A DNA stretch of 64,000 nt, taken from Amycolatopsis tucumanensis (GTDB lineage Bacteria > Actinomycetota > Actinomycetes > Mycobacteriales > Pseudonocardiaceae). Below, one piece after another: positions 55,122 through 63,174 of the stretch (position 1 is the stretch's first letter; each line of letters begins with the position of its first letter). Below the pieces are notes generated by a model. It was not told the origin of the DNA. It ran no database searches and saw only the letters and a list, made by a program, of their open reading frames with translations. The stretch spans positions 64,416-128,415 of the forward strand of contig NZ_JAKGSD010000014.1 of the NCBI RefSeq assembly GCF_021654135.1, in the 5' to 3' direction. The position numbers were made by a program, and so were the translations under genes.

Positions 55122-56123
55122 GTGAGCACTTCCGAGGCGATTCCCGTGGTCCTGGTCGCCGGTTACCTGGGCTCGGGCAAGACGACACTGGTCAACCACC
55201 TCCTGACGCACGCCCGCGACCACCGCATCGGCGTGATCGTCAACGACTTCGGCCGCGTCAACGTGGACGCGCTGGCCGTCGCCGGGCAGGTCGACGCCAT
55301 GCTGCCGATGGGCAACGGCTGCCTGTGCTGCGCGGTCGACACCGCGGGCCTGGACCGGATGCTGGAGCGGCTCGCCGAGCCGGAGCTGGGCATCGACGCG
55401 ATCGTCATCGAGGCCAGCGGCCTCGCCGAACCGCGCGACCTGGTGCGGATGCTGCTGTCCAGCGAGAACCCGCGCGTCGCCTACGGCGGGCTCGTCGAGG
55501 TGGTCGACGCGGTCGAGTTCGAGGCCAACCGGGTGCGCCACCCCGAGCTGGACGAGCACCTGCGCTTCGCCGACCTGGTGGTGCTGAACAAGACCGACCG
55601 GCGCGACGATCCCGGCCTGGTCGAGCTGGTGCGCAAGGTGAGCGAGGGCCGCCCGGTGGTGCGGTCCGCGTTCGGCGCGATCGACCCCGGTCTGCTGTTC
55701 GACGCGCGGGAGCGAAAGCCGGTGGCGCGGCAGCTGTCGTTCGACGACCTGCGGCACTCCGACAGCGAGGTCCACGAGCACCTGCACGACGCCTACCGCA
55801 GCGTCGAGTTCTCGTCCGACACGCCGCTCCACCCGCGGCACCTGCTGGCGTTCCTGACCGAGCGGCCGGCCGGGCTGTACCGGATGAAGGGGCCGGTGCG
55901 GTTCGCCGTGCCCGGCTACGACGACCGGTTCCTGCTGCAGACCGTCGGCCCGTACCTGCGGTTCCACCGGTCGCCGTGGGGTGCGGAGGCCCCGGCGACG
56001 CGGCTGGTGCTGATCGGGACCGGTCTCGACGAGGACGACCTGCTGGCGCGGCTGGCGGCCTGCGCGGAACCGGCGGAGCTGCCGGAACGGGCGATCCTGC
56101 CGCTGCTCAAGTACTGCGAATAG
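55122..56123 (+). CDS. CobW/COG0523 family GTP-binding metallochaperone (333 aa)
   Basis: P-loop GYLGSGKT (14-21), the family metal motif CLCC (67-70, preceded by MGNG), Walker B region IVIEASGLAEP, and NKTD for guanine recognition. The C-terminal CobW domain has a His-rich stretch (EVHEHLHDAYRS) that may bind metal. COG0523 GTPases deliver Zn or Co to client proteins. GTG at 55122; the in-frame upstream extension overlaps the regulator gene and a low-complexity spacer and is rejected. No Zur-type operator was recognised in the 233-bp spacer, which is CCCAC-rich. Confidence 0.9.
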   Translation: MSTSEAIPVVLVAGYLGSGKTTLVNHLLTHARDHRIGVIVNDFGRVNVDALAVAGQVDAMLPMGNGCLCCAVDTAGLDRMLERLAEPELGIDAIVIEASGLAEPRDLVRMLLSSENPRVAYGGLVEVVDAVEFEANRVRHPELDEHLRFADLVVLNKTDRRDDPGLVELVRKVSEGRPVVRSAFGAIDPGLLFDARERKPVARQLSFDDLRHSDSEVHEHLHDAYRSVEFSSDTPLHPRHLLAFLTERPAGLYRMKGPVRFAVPGYDDRFLLQTVGPYLRFHRSPWGAEAPATRLVLIGTGLDEDDLLARLAACAEPAELPERAILPLLKYCE

Positions 56124-56188
56124 CGACGCAGGTAACCCCACACCGCCGGGGCGCGATAGGCGAAGCAACCCGGCAAGGAGTGGTTCCC

Positions 56189-56395
56189 ATGCGCGCATCC
56201 GCCATCCGGTGGTTCTGGCTGCTCGTGGCGCTCGCGTTCGCGGGCACCGCCGCCGCCGAGGTCTACCTGGCCGTCACCATGGGCGCGGCCTGGGCGTGGG
56301 TGCTGGCCGGGCTGCTCGTGCTCGCCTCCGCGGCCTGCGTCGCGGCGGCCCTCCGGCGGGACCGCGTCAGCCGACCGAGGGACCCGGGAATCTGA
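56189..56395 (+). CDS. Small two-helix membrane protein (68 aa)
   Basis: MRASAIRWFWLLVALAFAGT opens a first membrane helix; AWVLAGLLVLASAACVAAAL is the second, followed by an Arg-rich cytoplasmic end. ATG has AAGGAG eight bases upstream. Unknown function; it sits between the CobW gene and the ANTAR regulator on the same strand. Confidence 0.75.
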   Translation: MRASAIRWFWLLVALAFAGTAAAEVYLAVTMGAAWAWVLAGLLVLASAACVAAALRRDRVSRPRDPGI

Positions 56396-56430
56396 AACGC
56401 GGGGGCAGCCCCTGTCGCCGCCCCAGCCCC

Positions 56431-57162
56431 ATGGATAAGACTGTCCAGGTGACGGACGAACTCATCAAGCCGGCCGACCTCGAGCTCGCGGACGCGCTCA
56501 GCGCGGTCGTGCGCACGCTCGAACCGGAGCCGGACGTCGAGCAGACGGTCGCGAACATCGTGCAGGCCGTCGCGGCGACGGTCCCGGGCACCGAGGACGC
56601 CGGCGTCTCCCTGCTGGAGTCGGGCAGCCTGAAGTCCGTCGCACCGTCCAGCGAGCGGGTCGCGCGCCTCGACGAGCTGCAGCACAAGCTGGGCGAGGGC
56701 CCCTGCGTGGACGCGGTGTACACCGACATCGTGTACCGCACCGCCGACATCGCCGCCGACGAGCGCTGGCCCAAGTTCGGCTACGCCGCCGCCGAGCTGG
56801 GGATCAACTCGATGCTCGCGGTGCGCCTGTTCACCGGCAAGACGCTGCTCGGCGCGCTCAACCTGTTCTCCACCCAGCGGGACGCGTTCGACGAATCCGC
56901 CGAGCACGTGTGCGGCCTGTTCGCCGCGCACGCGGCCGTCGCGCTGGCCGGGTCGCGGGCCCAGGCGCAGCTGCGCAGCGCGCTGGAGTCGCGCGACGTC
57001 ATCTCGATGGCCAAGGGCATCCTGATGGAACGCCACCAGGTGACCGACGACCAGGCGTTCGACCTGCTGGTGCGCGCCTCGCAGAACACGAACCGGAAGC
57101 TGCACGAGGTCGCGCGCTGGCTGGTGACCGGCACGAACAACGCGATCAACGAGAACAACTAG
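56431..57162 (+). CDS. GAF-ANTAR transcription antitermination regulator (243 aa)
   Basis: Residues ~25-165 are a GAF domain (KLGEGPCVDAVYTDIVY, AELGINSMLAVRLF, LGALNLFS). Residues ~175-235 are an ANTAR RNA-binding domain (ALESRDVISMAKGILMERHQ, DQAFDLLVRASQNTNRKLHE). Such proteins bind paired hairpins in leader RNAs to prevent termination. ATG at 56431 is chosen by family length; the ribosome-binding site is weak, and GTG 56449 is an alternative. Confidence 0.9.
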   Translation: MDKTVQVTDELIKPADLELADALSAVVRTLEPEPDVEQTVANIVQAVAATVPGTEDAGVSLLESGSLKSVAPSSERVARLDELQHKLGEGPCVDAVYTDIVYRTADIAADERWPKFGYAAAELGINSMLAVRLFTGKTLLGALNLFSTQRDAFDESAEHVCGLFAAHAAVALAGSRAQAQLRSALESRDVISMAKGILMERHQVTDDQAFDLLVRASQNTNRKLHEVARWLVTGTNNAINENN

Positions 57163-57212
57163 CCGATCGAGCCGCCGGGGCCGGCGCGCTGGTGGTGCTC
57201 CGGGCGGCAGCG

Positions 57213-57983
57213 CTAGTCGAACGAGCCACCCCGCCCGGCGCCCGCCGCGAAGCGTTGTGCTCCCCGCACCGCGTCGGCGGCCAGTGAGGTCAGGCCGTGC
57301 CGCCATTCGTTCGCCATCGCGGCCTGCTCGTCCATGCCATCCTGCTCCAGCAGTGACAGCCGGTCCTCGCGGAGGCACGTCTGCGGGAAACCGGCTATCG
57401 CCGCCGCGAGTTCCTCCGCCGCGGCGCGTTCGGTGCCCGCCGGGACGACCCGGTTCGCCAGGCCCATCCGCAGCGCCTCCTCCGCGGGCACCGGGCGACC
57501 GGTCAGCACCAGGTCCATCGCCTGGCTGACCCCGATCAGCCGCGGCAGCCGCACGGTGCCGCCGTCGATCAGCGGCACTCCCCAGCGCCGGCAGAACACC
57601 CCGAACACCGCGTCCTCGGCCGCGACCCGCAGATCGCACCACAGCGCGAGTTCCAGCCCGCCCGCGACGGCGTGCCCGGCGATCGCGGCGATCACCGGCT
57701 TGCCCAGCCGCAGCCGCGTCGGTCCCATCGGGCCGGGGCCGTCCTCGCCCAGCCGGTTGCCGCGCTCGGTGCCGATCGCCTTGAGGTCGGCGCCCGCGCA
57801 GAACGTGCCGCCCTCGCCCCACAGCACGGCGACCGCGGCGGAGTCGTCGGCGTCGAACGCCTCGAAAGCCTCCAGCAGCGCCTGCGCGGTCGGGCCGTCG
57901 ACGGCGTTGCGCGCGTGCGGGCGCGACAGGATCACGGTGCAGACGGGGCCGCTGCGCTCGACCCGGACGGCAGGTTCGACCAT
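57213..57983 (-). CDS. Enoyl-CoA hydratase/isomerase family protein (256 aa)
   Basis: Crotonase fold with the oxyanion-hole segments FCAGADLKAI and GHAVAGGLELALWCDLRVA, then RRWGVPLIDGGTVRLPR. At the two usual catalytic Glu positions the motif offers no clear Glu pair (RRWG and LID), so hydratase activity is uncertain; the subgroup is common in actinobacteria. It is 35 bp downstream of a small membrane-protein gene and convergent with the ANTAR gene. Confidence 0.88.
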   Translation of the reverse strand: MVEPAVRVERSGPVCTVILSRPHARNAVDGPTAQALLEAFEAFDADDSAAVAVLWGEGGTFCAGADLKAIGTERGNRLGEDGPGPMGPTRLRLGKPVIAAIAGHAVAGGLELALWCDLRVAAEDAVFGVFCRRWGVPLIDGGTVRLPRLIGVSQAMDLVLTGRPVPAEEALRMGLANRVVPAGTERAAAEELAAAIAGFPQTCLREDRLSLLEQDGMDEQAAMANEWRHGLTSLAADAVRGAQRFAAGAGRGGSFD

Positions 57984-58018
57984 GCCGCCACGCTGTCACA
58001 ACACCCCGGAGTTGTCAC

Positions 58019-58273
58019 TCAGCCGAGCGTCACGCGCGCCAACCGGTCGCCGCGGGCCAAGCGCAGGCCGACCGCGACGACGACGATCACCATGCCAGCG
58101 CCACCCACCCCGCACAGCGGCACGTGCCGCAGGAAGCGGCCGCTCGCCGGGGTCAGCCGCTGGAACGCGGTCAGCAAGCACGCGTGCACCGCGACGATGA
58201 ACAACATCCGGCACCGCGTGAACACAGGATTCCTGGCGTGGAGCACCCGGCGCAGCGCCCGCCAAACTGCCAT
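58019..58273 (-). CDS. Small putative membrane protein (84 aa)
   Basis: ATG at 58273 gives a basic N-terminus, a helix (MLFIVAVHACLLTAF) and a second helix (GVGGAGMVIVVVAVGLRLA). No known family. Coding confidence is moderate because the composition is Arg-rich and no good ribosome-binding site is seen. Confidence 0.45.
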   Translation of the reverse strand: MAVWRALRRVLHARNPVFTRCRMLFIVAVHACLLTAFQRLTPASGRFLRHVPLCGVGGAGMVIVVVAVGLRLARGDRLARVTLG

Positions 58274-58338
58274 GACCGACAGGACACCACGCCGAATCAC
58301 CGGGTGGTTCGTCACCGGCGGGGCGCCGGCTCGAGTGC

Positions 58339-59028
58339 TCAGGACCTGGCGCGCAGTTCCACGCAGCACTCCCCCGCGCGTGGTTCCAAAGCCGCCTCCA
58401 CGCTCGTCGCGTCGAGGCCGTCCAGCAGGCCGCCGAGGAAGGACTGGTTGATGCCGCACACCACGGCCGGCTCGCGCGCGGCCAGCGGGTGGAACGGGCA
58501 GTTGCGCAGCCGCACGCAGACCGGGGACTCGCGGCTGGGTTCGAAACCGTGCCGTTCCACGACTTCCGCGGCGACGGTCAGCGCCCGCTCGGCGCCGAGG
58601 CGGCCCGGCCGCGTCCGCTCGCGCTCGGCGGTCCCGACCGCGCGGCCCCGCTCACGGGCGACGCGAAGCGCGGCGTCGCGGGCGGTCTCGTGTTCGCCTT
58701 CGTCCAGCACCGCGCCGAGGAGGATGTCCGCGAGCAGGTCGTGGTGGCGGGGTGGGATGCTGACCCGCACCTCCTCGCCGGAGGGCTCGTAGACCTTGGG
58801 GGTGCGGCCCGCGCCCCGGCGCTCGCCGACGAACTCGTAGCGCGCCCGCAGCAACCCGGCCGCCACGAGCTTGTCGAGGTGGAACGCGGCGAGCTTGCGC
58901 GAGATGCCGGCGGACGCGGCGGCCTCGTCCCGCGTGACCGGGCGCCGGGCCTGGCGGATGAAGGCGTACATGCTGCGCCGCAGCTCGTCGTCGAGCGCGG
59001 CCAGCGCCCGGATCGGCCCCTCGCTCAT
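58339..59028 (-). CDS. SufR-like/ArsR-type regulator with C-terminal cysteines (229 aa)
   Basis: An N-terminal winged helix (RRPVTRDEAAASAGISRKLA, AFHLDKLVAAGLL) is followed by a C-terminal domain with ordered cysteines: VCVRLRNCPFHPLA, VVCGINQSF and GECCVEL. The arrangement resembles the iron-sulfur ligands of SufR-type repressors, so a redox or Fe-S sensor is plausible. It is divergent from the DUF2231 gene, and a perfect palindrome lies in the spacer. No suf genes are nearby, so its regulon here is the neighbour or itself. Confidence 0.8.
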   Translation of the reverse strand: MSEGPIRALAALDDELRRSMYAFIRQARRPVTRDEAAASAGISRKLAAFHLDKLVAAGLLRARYEFVGERRGAGRTPKVYEPSGEEVRVSIPPRHHDLLADILLGAVLDEGEHETARDAALRVARERGRAVGTAERERTRPGRLGAERALTVAAEVVERHGFEPSRESPVCVRLRNCPFHPLAAREPAVVCGINQSFLGGLLDGLDATSVEAALEPRAGECCVELRARS

Positions 59029-59055
59029 CGGATCACGATATCACCCAATCTCACA

Positions 59056-59069
59056 TGCGCAATTGCGCA
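59056..59069. promoter_or_regulatory. Perfect palindrome TGCGCAATTGCGCA
   Basis: A 14-bp perfect palindrome lies in the 106-bp spacer between the SufR-like gene and the DUF2231 gene, followed by TTGACG. It is a likely operator for the divergent regulator. Confidence 0.65.
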
Positions 59070-59134
59070 CTCTTGACGTTCCGGAGCGATAAGACCAAAC
59101 TTCATTGGCGAAAACCGAGTAGCCGGAGGTCGTC

Positions 59135-59659
59135 ATGGCAGACGCGAAACGGCCGGCGAGCGCCGTGCTCGCCGGGCCCTACGGTCACCCGTTCCACCCG
59201 ATCCTGGTGACGGTGCCGATCGGGGCGTGGGTGAGCAGCCTGGTGTTCGACATCGGGTCCCGGATCGTCGCCGGGCCGGGGTTCCTGACGCGCGGATCGG
59301 TCTGGCTCATCGCCATCGGGGTCATCGGCGCGGTGCTGGCCGCGGCCACCGGCGCGCTCGACCTGATGGCGGTGCCGCGCGGCACCCGGGCCTTCCGGAC
59401 CGGGCTCACGCACATGGGGCTCAACCTCACCGTCACCGGCGCGTTCGTCGCCGGTTTCTTCTGGCGTCAGGGCGAGCTCGACGGGCGGGTCGGCATCGGC
59501 CCGCTGGTGCTGTCCGCGGCCGCGCTCGCCGCCTTGGCGGTGTCCGGCTACCTCGGCGGCAAGCTCGCCTACCGCTTCGGCGTCCGCGTCGCCGCCGAGG
59601 ACGTGCAGGCCGAGGGGTACCGCTCGCCGCCGGCCCACCGCACCCGCCCAGCCCACTGA
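59135..59659 (+). CDS. DUF2231 family membrane protein (174 aa)
   Basis: Begins with GPYGHPFHPILVTVPIGAW, the DUF2231 signature with conserved His, followed by four membrane helices and a short hydrophilic tail. Members are found near redox and heme genes; function unknown. Its gene is divergent from the SufR-like regulator and 23 bp upstream of folE, likely one transcript. Confidence 0.88.
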   Translation: MADAKRPASAVLAGPYGHPFHPILVTVPIGAWVSSLVFDIGSRIVAGPGFLTRGSVWLIAIGVIGAVLAAATGALDLMAVPRGTRAFRTGLTHMGLNLTVTGAFVAGFFWRQGELDGRVGIGPLVLSAAALAALAVSGYLGGKLAYRFGVRVAAEDVQAEGYRSPPAHRTRPAH

Positions 59660-59682
59660 CCCACCCGATCGAAAGGCAGCAC

Positions 59683-60282
59683 GTGCAGTCCGAAACCGCC
59701 CTGCGAGTCGTCCACGAGCCCGCCGAGGGCGTGGACCTCGCCGCCGCCGAGCTCCACGCCGCCCAGTTCCTCGAAGCACTGGGGGTGTCGCTGGAGTCGG
59801 AAAGCCTCCGCGGGACGCCCGGCCGGATGGCCCGCGCCTACGCCGAGCTGTTCTCGCCGCGGCCGTTCGACCTGACCACGTTCCCCAACGACGAGGGGTA
59901 CGACGAACTGGTGCTGGCGCGGGGAATCCCGGTGCGGTCGGTGTGCGAGCACCACCTGCTGCCGTTCGTCGGCGTCGCGCACGTCGGGTACCTGCCCGGC
60001 GAGCGCATCCTGGGATTGTCCAAACTGGCCCGCATCGTCGAGCACTTCGCGCGGCGCCCGCAGGTGCAGGAACGGCTCACCAAGCAGGTGGCGGACTGGC
60101 TCGCCGAACACGTCCACCCGAAGGGCGTCGGGGTGGTGATCGAGGCCGAGCACACCTGCATGACGCTGCGGGGCGTGCAGGCCGCGGGTTCGAGCACCGT
60201 CACCTCGACGCTGCTCGGCACGCTGCGCGAAGACGCCCGGTCCCGCCAGGAGTTCTTCGCGCTGACCGGCGTCAACCCCTGA
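59683..60282 (+). CDS. folE: GTP cyclohydrolase I (199 aa)
   Basis: Family motifs: SLRGTPGRMARAYAEL, SVCEHHLLPFVGVAHVGY (zinc Cys and catalytic His), GLSKLARIVEHFARRPQVQE and HTCMTLRGV (second zinc Cys), then SRQEFFAL. It converts GTP to dihydroneopterin triphosphate. GTG start. It is not clustered with other folate genes but follows the DUF2231 gene, so it may be a second, conditionally expressed copy (inference). Confidence 0.93.
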   Translation: MQSETALRVVHEPAEGVDLAAAELHAAQFLEALGVSLESESLRGTPGRMARAYAELFSPRPFDLTTFPNDEGYDELVLARGIPVRSVCEHHLLPFVGVAHVGYLPGERILGLSKLARIVEHFARRPQVQERLTKQVADWLAEHVHPKGVGVVIEAEHTCMTLRGVQAAGSSTVTSTLLGTLREDARSRQEFFALTGVNP

Positions 60283-60285
60283 CGC

Positions 60286-61167
60286 TCAGGCCAGGGCCTC
60301 GACCGCCTCGGCCAGGTCGCGCAGGTGCCGCGTCCCGTCGGGGAGGGCGAGGCCGTCCCAGCCGGGGCCGGCCACGAACAGCCGCGTGCCGGTCAGCTCG
60401 CCCGCCGGGACCTGACTGGCCAGCTCGGGCGTGTGCGCCCACACGACCGTCGCCGCCGGTTTGCGCACGGTCACGGTCGTGAGCAGCGACCGCGGCGGCA
60501 CGCGCGCGCCGAGCGAGATGGTGCCGCGGCCGCGTTCGGCGAGCGCGTGCCGCAGGACCTCCAGCGGCAGCGAGTGCTGTTCGTCCGGCGCGCACGCCAG
60601 CAGCACTGAAGCCGAACCGGTGTTGCCCGGCGGGACCGCGTGCAGCGCGGCGATGATCCCGTCGGTGGCGAGGTGCTCGACCTCGACGGGCCCGCCCGGC
60701 TCGGCGCACCGCTCGCCCAGCTCCTGCAGGAACGGGACGAGCAGCTTCTGCCACGTGTCGACGGTGCCGTGCCGGTCGAGGAAGCCGACCACGATGCGGC
60801 GGAACGCGTCCGGGTCGAGCTTCTCGGCGGCTCCGCGCAGTGACCGCCGCCGACGGCTCGCCACCCGGTCGGGCACCTGACCGGGTGGGGCGATCGGCGG
60901 CGCCGCACCCGCGCTCACGCTCGCGGCCGCGCTCGCCACCGGCACGCCCTGGCGCACCAGGTGCACCACGCGCTCCAGCCGTCGCAGGTCGCCGACCGTG
61001 TACCGGCGGTGCCGCCCCGGTTCGCGGGAGCTCGGCCCCAGCCCGTGCCTGCGGTCCCAGCTGCGCAGTGTCGCGACCGCGACACCAAGCCTGCTCGCCA
61101 CCGCGGCAGGGGTCAGCACCGCTTCGGGCGGTACCGCTTCGCGCGCGGCCTGCCCCGTGCGGCTCAT
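60286..61167 (-). CDS. MerR-type regulator with B12-binding-like domain (293 aa)
   Basis: MerR DNA-binding head (AVASRLGVAVATLRSWDRRH, RRYTVGDLRRLERV) and a C-terminal domain related to CarH/LitR cobalamin sensors: a WQKLLVPFLQELGER helix, VEVEHLATDGI (EH of the Wx9EH cap motif, here with longer spacing) and DEQHSLP in place of DxHxxG (His kept, Gly lost). Light-dependent B12 sensing is possible but the ligand site is altered. It converges with folE (3-bp gap) and is divergent from the next tetR. Confidence 0.82.
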   Translation of the reverse strand: MSRTGQAAREAVPPEAVLTPAAVASRLGVAVATLRSWDRRHGLGPSSREPGRHRRYTVGDLRRLERVVHLVRQGVPVASAAASVSAGAAPPIAPPGQVPDRVASRRRRSLRGAAEKLDPDAFRRIVVGFLDRHGTVDTWQKLLVPFLQELGERCAEPGGPVEVEHLATDGIIAALHAVPPGNTGSASVLLACAPDEQHSLPLEVLRHALAERGRGTISLGARVPPRSLLTTVTVRKPAATVVWAHTPELASQVPAGELTGTRLFVAGPGWDGLALPDGTRHLRDLAEAVEALA

Positions 61168-61251
61168 CAGTTCACGCCTCCCGATGACTTCCGGTCACCG
61201 CCCACCCGGGCGGATCCATCATTCGATTGTGCAACATTCGCGCGTCCCTTG

Positions 61252-61264
61252 GTTGACGATCAAC
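61252..61264. promoter_or_regulatory. GTTGA-CGA-TCAAC inverted repeat
   Basis: A 5+5 inverted repeat in the merR/tetR divergent spacer, overlapping a TTGACG -35-like box. It is a candidate MerR-type operator. Confidence 0.45.
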
Positions 61265-61306
61265 TCGATAATCGGGCAGAAGGAGCGCACACAGACCAGG
61301 GTTATT

Positions 61307-61320
61307 GGAACGATCGGTTG
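61307..61320. promoter_or_regulatory. TetR operator copy 1, GGAACGATCGGTTG
   Basis: It lies 23 bases before the tetR start. An almost identical site precedes the MFS gene. Confidence 0.7.
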
Positions 61321-61342
61321 GCAATGCGCTACGCTGCCGATC

Positions 61343-61921
61343 ATGGCGAGGACCAAGGAGTTCGATCCGGACGCCGCGTTGCACGCGGCGCTGGAGCTGT
61401 TCTGGCGACAGGGCTACGAGGCCACCTCGATGCAGGACCTGGTCGACCACGTCGGCGTCAACCGCGCCAGCCTGTACGCCACCTACGGCAGCAAGCACGA
61501 CCTGTACCTGCGCGCGCTGGACCGGTACTGCGAACTGCGCGGCACCGAGACGATGACCGCGCTCAACCGGCCCGGCCCCGCGCTCGACGCGGTCCGCGAC
61601 TTCGTCCACTCCTACGTCACCGAGTGCCGCGAGGACGCGGAGCGCAAGGGCTGCCTGGTCACCAACACCGCGACCGAGCTGCTGCCACGCGACGCGAAGG
61701 CGGCCCGCCGGGTGGACATCGCCTTCGGGGAGCTGGAGGCCGCACTGGCCGGCACCCTCTCCCGCGCCCAGCAGGAGGGCGACCTCCCGCCGGACAAGGA
61801 CCCGCGGGCGCTGGCCCGCTTCCTCGTCACGTTCATCCAGGGCATCCGCGTGGTCGGCAAGACCGACGACATCCGCCGCCTGGACGAAGCCGTCGACCAG
61901 GCCTTGTCGCTGCTCGCCTGA
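61343..61921 (+). CDS. TetR/AcrR family regulator (192 aa)
   Basis: Helix-turn-helix of the FWRQGYEATSMQDLVDHVGV type followed by NRASLYATYGSKHDLYLRAL and a C-terminal TetR domain with CREDAERKGCLVTNTATEL, typical of the AcrR subgroup controlling drug and electrophile exporters. ATG at 61343. It is followed by an MFS exporter 58 bases downstream with its own copy of the same operator, so it likely represses both. Confidence 0.92.
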   Translation: MARTKEFDPDAALHAALELFWRQGYEATSMQDLVDHVGVNRASLYATYGSKHDLYLRALDRYCELRGTETMTALNRPGPALDAVRDFVHSYVTECREDAERKGCLVTNTATELLPRDAKAARRVDIAFGELEAALAGTLSRAQQEGDLPPDKDPRALARFLVTFIQGIRVVGKTDDIRRLDEAVDQALSLLA

Positions 61922-61947
61922 AAGCCCTCGCGGCTTGACCCGATTCT

Positions 61948-61961
61948 GGAACGTACGGTTG
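61948..61961. promoter_or_regulatory. TetR operator copy 2, GGAACGTACGGTTG
   Basis: Identical to the site before tetR except for AT/TA at the centre. It overlaps the promoter region of the MFS gene (TTGACC at 61935). Confidence 0.7.
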
Positions 61962-61979
61962 TCTATGAGAGGAGTGCGC

Positions 61980-63146
61980 ATGCCACGCGCGATCTACGTG
62001 CTGAGCCTCGGCGTGTTCGCGATGGTCACGAGCGAGTTCGTCGTCGCCGGGCTCATGCCCCAGCTGGCCGACGGGCTCGGCGTCACGGTGCCGCAGATCG
62101 GCTACCTGATCACCGCGTTCGCGGTCGCGATGGCGGCGGGCGGCCCGGTGCTCACCGTCGCCCTGATGCGGCTCGCCCCGAAGACCGCGCTGATGCTGTT
62201 GTTCGCGGTCTTCCTGGCGGGCAACGTCCTGGCCGCGACCGCGAGCGGTTACGGCACGATGCTGGTCGCCCGCGTCGTCACCGGCGTCGCCGCGCAGGCG
62301 TTCTTCGGCATCGGCATCTCGCTGACCGCGCAGCTCACCCGCCCGGAGGTCCGCGGCCGCGCGATCGCCGTGGTGATGAACGGCCTGATGCTCGGCACCC
62401 TGCTCGGCCTGCCGCTCGCCACGGTCGTCGGCGAGAACCTCGGCTGGCGCGCGGCGTTCTGGGCGATCGGCGTGCTGGCCGTGGTCGCGGCGCTGGCCAC
62501 GCTCGCCGGCGTGCCCGCGCTCGCCACGTCCACCGAGGGCGGCACCTTCCGCGAAGAACTGGGCGTGTTCCGCGCCCCGCGGTTGTGGCTGGCGCTGTCG
62601 ACCAGCACGCTCATCATCGGCGCCACGTTCTCCGCGTTCAGCTACTTCACGCCGATCCTCACCGAGGTCACCGGGTTCGACGGCGGCACGGTGCCGCTGC
62701 TGCTCGTCGCCTACGGCGCGGCCACGGTCGTGGGCAACGTCGTCGTCGGGCGTCTCGCCGACCGGCACACCCTGCCTGTTCTGGTGGCCGGCCTCGCGCT
62801 GAACCTGGTCTTCCTCGCCGCGTTCGCCGTGCTCGCCGACCTGCCCGCGCCCGCGGTGGTGACGATGCTCGGCATCGGGCTGGTGGGCGTGACGATGAAC
62901 CCGGCGATGGTGACCCGCGTGCAGCGCGCCGGCAACGCCCGGCCGCTGGTCAACACCGTGCACTCGTCGTTCATCACGCTCGGCGTCATCCTCGGGTCGT
63001 CGCTCGGCGGGCTGGCGATCGAGACGTCCGGGCTGCGCGCGCCGCTGTGGCTCGGCGCCGGCCTCGCGGCGCTCGGGCTGCTGACCGTGCTGCCCGAACT
63101 GCTGCGCCGCCGGGTGCCCGCGCCGGCCCTGCAGCCGTGCGCCTGA
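61980..63146 (+). CDS. MFS drug exporter, DHA1-type (388 aa)
   Basis: Twelve membrane helices with DHA1 hallmarks: MVTSEFVVAGLMPQLADGLG at the start, the motif around RVVTGVAAQAFFGIG, and GRAIAVVMNGLMLGTLLGLP. Related to the AraJ/Cmr-type group. ATG at 61980 has GAGGAG six bases upstream; ATG 61965 is in frame. Regulation by the adjacent TetR through the repeated operator is expected. Confidence 0.9.
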   Translation: MPRAIYVLSLGVFAMVTSEFVVAGLMPQLADGLGVTVPQIGYLITAFAVAMAAGGPVLTVALMRLAPKTALMLLFAVFLAGNVLAATASGYGTMLVARVVTGVAAQAFFGIGISLTAQLTRPEVRGRAIAVVMNGLMLGTLLGLPLATVVGENLGWRAAFWAIGVLAVVAALATLAGVPALATSTEGGTFREELGVFRAPRLWLALSTSTLIIGATFSAFSYFTPILTEVTGFDGGTVPLLLVAYGAATVVGNVVVGRLADRHTLPVLVAGLALNLVFLAAFAVLADLPAPAVVTMLGIGLVGVTMNPAMVTRVQRAGNARPLVNTVHSSFITLGVILGSSLGGLAIETSGLRAPLWLGAGLAALGLLTVLPELLRRRVPAPALQPCA

Positions 63147-63174
63147 CCGGCCGAGCACCCGGACGGCAGGAGCG

